From Janthinobacterium lividum (GTDB lineage: Bacteria > Pseudomonadota > Gammaproteobacteria > Burkholderiales > Burkholderiaceae_D): a DNA stretch of 64,000 bases. The DNA lies in contig NZ_CP075583.1 in NCBI RefSeq assembly GCF_023509035.1, positions 3,410,001-3,474,000 of the forward strand, in the 5' to 3' direction. A program made the translations under genes and the position numbers. Below, piece after piece: positions 58,661-64,000 of the stretch; position 1 is the first letter of the stretch, and the number at the start of each line of letters is the position of its first letter. The notes beneath the pieces are model-generated. The model searched no databases, was not told the DNA's origin, and saw only the letters and a program-made list of their open reading frames with translations.

Positions 58661-59299
58661 ATGAGAAAAAATCCCCTAAGGTCTGTTGCCGCAGTGCGGC
58701 CGATGCCACCAGAAAGCTTCCTTGATCCACTGAACAACCGCTTCGCTCCCGCGCCTGAAATCCTGACCTGGCTCCGTGCTGAGATCCTTGCCGAAGGCGG
58801 CGCGCTCTACAACGAAGACCATGCCCACCTGGAATATGCCGACGTCCAGTTCCTCTGGGCGCCTGGCACTTTCCAGAAGCAAGGCCGCACCGTGCTGGGC
58901 CAGTGCGAAGAAGTCACGTTCCGTTGTGGGCCGTGGCAGAAAGGCCGTCAGCAACAGCAGATGGCCGACTGGTTCGGCGCGGTGCCGGACTTCCTCATCA
59001 CCTTGGACGCCAGCTACTGCCTGACCTGCAGCGACGCCGAATTCTGCGCGCTGGTCGAACACGAGCTTTATCACATCGCCCAGGAGATGGATGACTTCGG
59101 CGCGCCGGCTTTCAACAAGTACGGGCTGCCGAAGCTGTGCATGCGCGCGCATGACGTCGAAGAGTTCGTCGGCGTGGTCCGCCGCTACGGTGCCAGCAAA
59201 GACGTGCAGCGCATGATCGACGCAGCAAAGACAGCGCCAGAAGTGGCGAAAATCAATATAGCGAGGGCGTGCGGAACGTGTCTGCTAAAGGCTGCGTAG
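58661..59299 (+). CDS. Putative phage metallopeptidase
   Basis: A 212-residue protein with a zinc protease motif H134-E-x-x-H138 (LVEHELYHIAQ), preceded by LDASYCLTCSDAEFCAL and an FLWAPGTF strand. It fits the phage metallopeptidase family often found just before terminase genes. Substrate unknown; head maturation or host takeover are both possible. Confidence 0.75.
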   Translation: MRKNPLRSVAAVRPMPPESFLDPLNNRFAPAPEILTWLRAEILAEGGALYNEDHAHLEYADVQFLWAPGTFQKQGRTVLGQCEEVTFRCGPWQKGRQQQQMADWFGAVPDFLITLDASYCLTCSDAEFCALVEHELYHIAQEMDDFGAPAFNKYGLPKLCMRAHDVEEFVGVVRRYGASKDVQRMIDAAKTAPEVAKINIARACGTCLLKAA

Positions 59300-59329
59300 C
59301 CTTTACGTTGCTTTACAGGAAACTAATAC

Positions 59330-59845
59330 ATGGCCGCACTCAAGGACGAGGTGAAGCTGTACGTCGTCACCGCGCTGGCCTGTTTCGACTCGCCCACGCA
59401 GGTTTCGATAGCGGTAAAAGAGGAATTTGGCCTCGATGTGAGCCGTCAGCAGGTGTCCTGCTACGACCCAAACACGTACGTCGGCCGTAACTTGAGCCAG
59501 AAATGGCGGACAATCTTCGAAGAGACCCGGACCAAGTTCCGCGCCACGGCCGAGGAAATCCCGATTGCCAGCAAGGCATTCCGCTTGCGTGGCCTGGGTC
59601 GCCTGGCACAGAAGGCTGAGAACATGCGCAACTTGCCGCTGGTGGCCAGCCTCTATGAGCAGGCCGCCAAGGAAGTGGGCGACGTCTACGTCAACCGCAA
59701 GGTCGACCCGGACAAGTCGCTGGACGAAGAAATCAAGCGCCTGGAGATCGAGAAGCGCAAGGCTGAGCTCAAGATCATCGAGAAGGGCGGTGGCAACTCG
59801 AACGCCCAACTGCTGGCCGACCTGATTGCGAAACTTCCATCATGA
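59330..59845 (+). CDS. Terminase small subunit (DUF2280)
   Basis: A 171-residue protein: LKDEVKLYVVTALACFDSPT, then VSIAVKEEFGLDVSRQQVSC as the DNA-binding part, a middle helix set and a C-terminal Lys/Glu coiled coil. DUF2280 proteins precede large terminase genes in many Burkholderia-type phages. It recognises the packaging site and is ATGA-coupled to the large subunit. Confidence 0.8.
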   Translation: MAALKDEVKLYVVTALACFDSPTQVSIAVKEEFGLDVSRQQVSCYDPNTYVGRNLSQKWRTIFEETRTKFRATAEEIPIASKAFRLRGLGRLAQKAENMRNLPLVASLYEQAAKEVGDVYVNRKVDPDKSLDEEIKRLEIEKRKAELKIIEKGGGNSNAQLLADLIAKLPS

Positions 59846-61206
59846 GCACTGGCAATCTGTTGTTCGAACGCCAGCTGGCGCGCTGGTATCCGCTCAAGGA
59901 TCACCCGGTGCAGCTCGCGCTGATCGCCGCCGTGCAGCAGGGCATCCGATTTCCCTTGGTCCCGGCCGGGCGCCGCAGCGGCAAGACCGAGCGCTTCAAG
60001 CGCTTTCTGGTGAAGCAGTCCAGCGCCTACACTGGCATGTACTTCGCCGCGGCGCCGACGCACGCCCAGGCCAAGAAAATCTTCTGGGACGACCTGAAGG
60101 CCTTCACGCTGTCATGCATGCATAGCCGCCGGCCATCCGAATCGGACTTGATCATCTATCTGGACAACGGTAGCGAGATTCACGTCATCGGCCTGGACAA
60201 GCCGCAGCGCATCGAGGGCATTCCATGGAGCGGCGGCGGCATCGACGAATTCGCAGATATCAAGCCGGATGCCTGGGAGGCGAATATCCTGCCGGCGCTG
60301 AACACGGTCAACCCGACCATGCCCGATTACCGCGCATGGTGCTGGCTGCTCGGCGTGCCTGACGGCCTGAATCATTACTACGACCTGTGCATGCAGGCGG
60401 AGAGCGGCGAAGACTCGAATTTCAGGGTCTTCCATTGGAAGTCGGCCGAGATTCTGCCGCCGGATGTCATCGCTGCCATGAAGCGCGCGATGTCGGACAG
60501 GCAGTTCAAGCAAGAATTTGAAGCCTCGTTTGAAACGGCATCCGGCAAAATTTACGAGGATTACAGCAAGGCTAACTACACGAATGCCAGGATTGAGCCA
60601 CACGAGCAGCTGCTGTGGATGCACGATCAGAACTTCACGCCACTGTCGTCGGCGATCGGCGTGCGCCGCACCCGCGAGCAAACGCCGCAGGAGCGTGCCA
60701 TCGGCGCCAAGGTCATTCATGACCTCTACCTGCTCGACGAGATCGTCCTCACCAGCGCGGTATCGAAGCAGTCTGCCGCCGAGTTCGTGGACAAGTTCAA
60801 GGATCACAAAAACAAGCATGTGCTGATCTATGGCGACCCGGCTGGGCGCGCCGGCGAGAAGCACGGCCATGCATCTGACTACACGGACATCGAGGGCGTG
60901 CTCAAGGTGAATGGGTGGAGCTACACGCGCAAGGTCAAACCTGCCGCGCCGGCGATCAAGGACCGCCAGAACGCGGTGCGGGCCAAGATTTGCGCAGCCG
61001 ACGGCCTGCGTACGTTGCTTGTCAACCCGGCCACCGCTGAGTGGTGCAACAAGGGGCTGGCCACTGTGCAGTTGCAAAAAGGATCGACCTTCCAGGAGGA
61101 CCAGACCAATAAGTATCAGCACATCACCACGGCGATTGGGTACTGCATCGACGTGGAGTGGCCTTCGATCAAGACCGCGGCGACCGTATCACCGCTGCGC
61201 ATGTAG
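59842..61206 (+). CDS. Terminase large subunit
   Basis: A 454-residue packaging ATPase-nuclease. Walker A is PAGRRSGKTE (41-50), Walker B GGGIDEFADI with D135-E136, coupling motif near LLGVPDG, and nuclease metal site VLIYGDPAGR (Asp near 332) plus a downstream Asp in GHASDYTDI. Drives DNA into the prohead. Its presence here contrasts with region A, which has none. Confidence 0.9.
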   Translation: MSTGNLLFERQLARWYPLKDHPVQLALIAAVQQGIRFPLVPAGRRSGKTERFKRFLVKQSSAYTGMYFAAAPTHAQAKKIFWDDLKAFTLSCMHSRRPSESDLIIYLDNGSEIHVIGLDKPQRIEGIPWSGGGIDEFADIKPDAWEANILPALNTVNPTMPDYRAWCWLLGVPDGLNHYYDLCMQAESGEDSNFRVFHWKSAEILPPDVIAAMKRAMSDRQFKQEFEASFETASGKIYEDYSKANYTNARIEPHEQLLWMHDQNFTPLSSAIGVRRTREQTPQERAIGAKVIHDLYLLDEIVLTSAVSKQSAAEFVDKFKDHKNKHVLIYGDPAGRAGEKHGHASDYTDIEGVLKVNGWSYTRKVKPAAPAIKDRQNAVRAKICAADGLRTLLVNPATAEWCNKGLATVQLQKGSTFQEDQTNKYQHITTAIGYCIDVEWPSIKTAATVSPLRM

Positions 61207-61224
61207 TTGCGTTACGATAGGCGC

Positions 61225-61959
61225 ATGATAGAAATATTGACTCGTGCGGTAGCGCGCCATGCTGGTTTGGGCAGGTACTTTACTGGCAAGCCGTGTGCGC
61301 ACGGACACGTGACGGAGCGATATACGGCCAACGCGCTATGTGTTGGCTGCACTTCAGAGCGCAATAAAAGCGAAAAGCAAGCCTTGATCCAGAAAGAAAT
61401 CCGCCGCCGCCCTGCGAACTTGGAGAAAGGCCGGCTATCGGCCGCTCGGTACCATGCTGAGAATCGCAGTGAGGTACTGGCGAAAATGTCTACTCGAAAT
61501 AGGAAATATTACGAGAAGAATAAAGAGCGCATCAAGATGGAAACGGCAGCGTATCAGGCTGCAAATAGTGAGGCGCGGAATGCCTACAAGTCTAAATGGA
61601 TGACTGCGCGCGCGAAGGTGGACCCCGAATTTGCAATGTTACTCGTTATGCGAAAGCATGTTTCGCGGATGATGGATCGCATCAAGGCTAAGCGCTTACA
61701 GAGTGCTCGTACCACAGAAATCGTCGGCTATACGCCCGCGGAATTTGTGGCGCACATAGAGCCTATGTTTGAGTCCGGCATGACATGGCAAAATCACGGA
61801 GAATGGCATATTGATCACATTCGACCGCTCGCATCATTCGATTTAACCGATCCAGAGCAGCAGCGCATGGCGAATAGCCTGCACAACCTGCAGCCAATGT
61901 GGGCGCGCCCGAATCTCCAGAAATCAGACAGTTGGAGTGGACAGGCAAGCCTTATTTAA
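61225..61959 (+). CDS. HNH endonuclease
   Basis: A 244-residue protein with an N-terminal zinc-like unit (GKPCAHGHVTERYTANALCV, GCTSERNKSE), a basic helical middle, and the HNH core WHIDHIRPLASFDL with LHNLQPMWARPNLQKSD. It sits between large terminase and portal, has less biased codon use than its neighbours and its own terminator, which points to a free-standing homing-type nuclease rather than the packaging HNH. TTG at 61207 is an alternative start. Confidence 0.75.
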   Translation: MIEILTRAVARHAGLGRYFTGKPCAHGHVTERYTANALCVGCTSERNKSEKQALIQKEIRRRPANLEKGRLSAARYHAENRSEVLAKMSTRNRKYYEKNKERIKMETAAYQAANSEARNAYKSKWMTARAKVDPEFAMLLVMRKHVSRMMDRIKAKRLQSARTTEIVGYTPAEFVAHIEPMFESGMTWQNHGEWHIDHIRPLASFDLTDPEQQRMANSLHNLQPMWARPNLQKSDSWSGQASLI

Positions 61960-61980
61960 AACGCCAATCGCACATACCCG

Positions 61981-62008
61981 AAGCCAGCCTAATCAGCTGG
62001 CTTTTTTA
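61981..62008 (+). terminator. Intrinsic terminator after the HNH gene
   Basis: AAGCCAGC-CTAATCA-GCTGGCTT followed by T6, between HNH and portal genes. Confidence 0.75.
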
Positions 62009-62022
62009 CGCTCAGGATTTCC

Positions 62023-63384
62023 ATGACCGATGTACGCACACAATCAGCCGAAGCCGCGAAGCTGAACGAGGATTGCGCCCTGGTTGCCGCGCTGCTGGGT
62101 GGCACCAAGGCCATGCGGGCGGCTGGCAAGAAATATTTGCCGCAGTGGCCGGGCGAGGACAGCGAGAGCTACGATCTGCGTCTGGCCGTGGCCACGCTGT
62201 TCCCAGCCTATGCCCGCACCATCGATGTGCTCTCGGCCAAGCCGTTCAGCAAGCCGGTGACACTGGGCGAGGACGTGCCAGAACGCCTGAAACCTTGGCT
62301 GCAAAACGTCGACCTGGCCGGACGTGACCTCCACAGCTTCCTGTCGGAGATCACCCAGGAGGCGATGGGCTACGGCTTCTCGGGCATCCTGGTTGACTTC
62401 CCAAAGGCGGGCAACTTGGTGACCAAGGCCGACGAGGAGGCCGCTGGCGTGCGCCCGTACTTCGTTCAGGTACACGTGCAAAACATCTTGGGATGGCTGC
62501 CGAAGAATGCCACCAGCCTGGAAGGCTTGACCCAGCTGCGTTTGCTGGAAAGCGTGTCCGAGCCGGATGGCGACTTCGATACCAAGGAAATCGAGCAGGT
62601 GCGCGTCATCGGGCGCGGCACCTGGCAGACCTGGCGCCAGCGCGAAACGGCTGGCAAAAAAGATTGGGTGCTGCATGAGGAGGGCGTCACCACACTGAAG
62701 CGCATCGCGTTCGTGCCTGTCTACGGCAAGCGCCTGGGCTACATGCAGGCCACGCCGCCGCTGCTCGAGCTGGCGCATAGCAACGTCGAGCACTGGCAGA
62801 GCAAGAGCGACCAGCAGAACATTCTGCACGTAGCGCGCGTGCCGATCTTGTTTGCCAAGATGCTGGGCGAGGGCGGTATTACCGTCGGCGCCGGCAGTGC
62901 GGTCAAGTCAGAATCGCCCGAAGGCGACCTGAAATTTGTGGAGCACGGCGGCAAGGCCATCGAGGCCGGCCGTCTGTCCATCCTCGACCTGGAAGACCGC
63001 ATGCGCCAGGCTGGCGCGGAACTGCTGGTGATCAAGCCTGGGAACGTGACCGAATCGCAGACCTTGGCCGACAACGAGCAGGGCGCATGCGCGCTACAGA
63101 AGATCGCGGGCAATGTCGAGGATGCTGGCGACCAGGCGCTTCAGTTCATGGCTGAGTGGGTGGGCGAAGCCGAAGGCGGCCACATCACCATCTTCAAAGA
63201 CTTCGGCGCAGCGTCGCTAGCTGCCGCCAGTGCAGAGCTGCTGTTCAAAGGTGCATCGAGCGGCCTGCTGTCGGCCGAGAGCTACTTTAATGAACTCAAG
63301 CGTCGCGGCATCCTGTCGCCAGATCTAGATTGGGAATCGGAACGAGCGAAGATCAAAACAGCCAAAGATGGACGTGGGAGTTAA
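62023..63384 (+). CDS. Portal protein (DUF4055)
   Basis: A 453-residue protein of the DUF4055 portal family: LFPAYARTIDVLSAKPFSKP, QEAMGYGFSGILVDFPKAG, LLELAHSNVEHWQSKSDQQN and VARVPILFAKMLGEGG are the conserved segments, followed by ADNEQGACALQKIAGNVEDA. It forms the dodecameric DNA channel at the capsid vertex. The head genes should continue beyond the window. Confidence 0.85.
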   Translation: MTDVRTQSAEAAKLNEDCALVAALLGGTKAMRAAGKKYLPQWPGEDSESYDLRLAVATLFPAYARTIDVLSAKPFSKPVTLGEDVPERLKPWLQNVDLAGRDLHSFLSEITQEAMGYGFSGILVDFPKAGNLVTKADEEAAGVRPYFVQVHVQNILGWLPKNATSLEGLTQLRLLESVSEPDGDFDTKEIEQVRVIGRGTWQTWRQRETAGKKDWVLHEEGVTTLKRIAFVPVYGKRLGYMQATPPLLELAHSNVEHWQSKSDQQNILHVARVPILFAKMLGEGGITVGAGSAVKSESPEGDLKFVEHGGKAIEAGRLSILDLEDRMRQAGAELLVIKPGNVTESQTLADNEQGACALQKIAGNVEDAGDQALQFMAEWVGEAEGGHITIFKDFGAASLAAASAELLFKGASSGLLSAESYFNELKRRGILSPDLDWESERAKIKTAKDGRGS

Positions 63385-63466
63385 CGATAAAAGGCACTAA
63401 GTGTCAGTGTTGGTATTTCGATCCCAAGCACATGTCGCACTTCCTTCTAACGAGGGAACGCTAAAA

Positions 63467-63495
63467 TTGTTGCCGTGTGGGAATAGTGGCATAAT
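63467..63495 (+). promoter_or_regulatory. Candidate promoter for the 63525 gene
   Basis: TTGTTG at 63467-63472, 17 bases, CATAAT at 63490-63495, in the gap after the portal gene. Confidence 0.5.
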
Positions 63496-63524
63496 AGCAG
63501 CGTCGAAATTTCTAAATTTATGAT

Positions 63525-63944
63525 ATGACTGTTGGAGCAGTGCCTGATGGCTTTATCTTGTCGTTGCAAATCATTGCCTCGGGAATGATGGGGGCGGATT
63601 ATTTTTTTGATCCTGATCAAAGAGAAAATATTAATATATGGATAAATAGAAAGGCCAGGAATTTTCAATTGCGAGCAGAGTCGAACTGGAAGTTGTCGTA
63701 TCAAGAGATTTTTGTTAATAATCGGACCAAGCTCGCAATAACTTTATTCCTATTTATTGCGTCCTTGGGAATGATGTTTTCGCAAGAGTATATTGTGAGA
63801 AAATTCGGGCTGTTGGGCATAGTCGTTCCGGCAACAGGGATTTTTTTATTCATATTCTCGGTTGCTGTATTCTCTAAAAACGTTTCGAATCATATATTTT
63901 CGGCGATGATTTCGTTATTTTTCTGGATAACGTCTTTTTTGTGA
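63525..63944 (+). CDS. AT-rich membrane protein, 139 residues
   Basis: Three C-terminal hydrophobic helices (LAITLFLFIASLGMMF, LLGIVVPATGIFLFIFSVAV, IFSAMISLFFWITSFL) after a soluble N-terminal part with YFFDPDQRENINIW. Strongly AT-rich in a GC-rich late operon, with its own promoter, so it is probably an inserted cargo gene. Function unknown. Confidence 0.5.
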   Translation: MTVGAVPDGFILSLQIIASGMMGADYFFDPDQRENINIWINRKARNFQLRAESNWKLSYQEIFVNNRTKLAITLFLFIASLGMMFSQEYIVRKFGLLGIVVPATGIFLFIFSVAVFSKNVSNHIFSAMISLFFWITSFL

Positions 63945-64000
63945 GTTATTGTAAAAAAGGCGCTATCTTTGGAGTTGGATTCCTTTTTCTTTTGTTCTCA

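Overview
The window comes from a GC-rich proteobacterial chromosome. Gene content and protein style suggest a betaproteobacterium of the Oxalobacteraceae (Janthinobacterium/Massilia/Duganella type); this is inference, because no rRNA or other marker gene is present. It holds two phage-derived regions separated by about 10 kb of host DNA.

Region A (1-13558, all + strand) is a tail and lysis cluster: the 3' end of a zinc-finger antiterminator-like gene, a late leader with a terminator, tail tube, tail assembly chaperone with a -1 frameshift site, tape measure, hub and tip proteins, a tail fibre broken at a G tract, then holin, GH19 endolysin and a nested Rz/Rz1 spanin pair. No terminase, portal or capsid gene lies between the antiterminator and the tail tube, so the cluster looks like a flexible (F-type) tailocin or a head-deleted prophage.

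Host segment (13559-23956): an NCS2 xanthine/urate-type permease with a 5' frameshift, a 1680-residue Ser/Thr kinase-AAA-TPR-GAF-GGDEF protein, a phospholipase C remnant, an unrecognised 265-residue protein, and a four-helix membrane protein next to a TetR regulator with a strong promoter. The segment ends at a terminator and the 3' half of a tRNA-Leu(UAA) gene, which is the att site of the next element.

Region B (23957 to beyond 64000) is a lambda-like prophage with its right end outside the window. Its leftward operon runs from OL to int: small proteins, RecT, a YqaJ-type exonuclease, a KTSC protein, NinB, an RdgC fused to an FtsK-gamma domain, an ASCH protein, a chain of ATGA-coupled small genes, a MazG-like protein, DUF4224 and the integrase. 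The immunity region (36.7-40.4 kb) has an S24 repressor, a Cro-like protein, OL and OR operator clusters sharing a 17-bp TTTA-N9-TAAA motif, and several small envelope proteins. The rightward operon carries regulators, a KilA-N protein, a C5 DNA methyltransferase with about 11 internal repeats, a PAPS-reductase-like protein, DUF1364, a helicase-methyltransferase interrupted by a LAGLIDADG intein, replication proteins, a PD-(D/E)xK nuclease and the Q-like antiterminator. A consensus late promoter and terminator follow, then a metallopeptidase, both terminase subunits, an HNH nuclease and the portal.

At least five AT-rich or unrelated genes or gene pairs are inserted against the direction of the surrounding operon and look like lysogenic-conversion cargo. 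Four genes in the window are broken at homopolymer runs, which means either phase variation or homopolymer errors in the assembly; this should be settled before any of the four is called a pseudogene.
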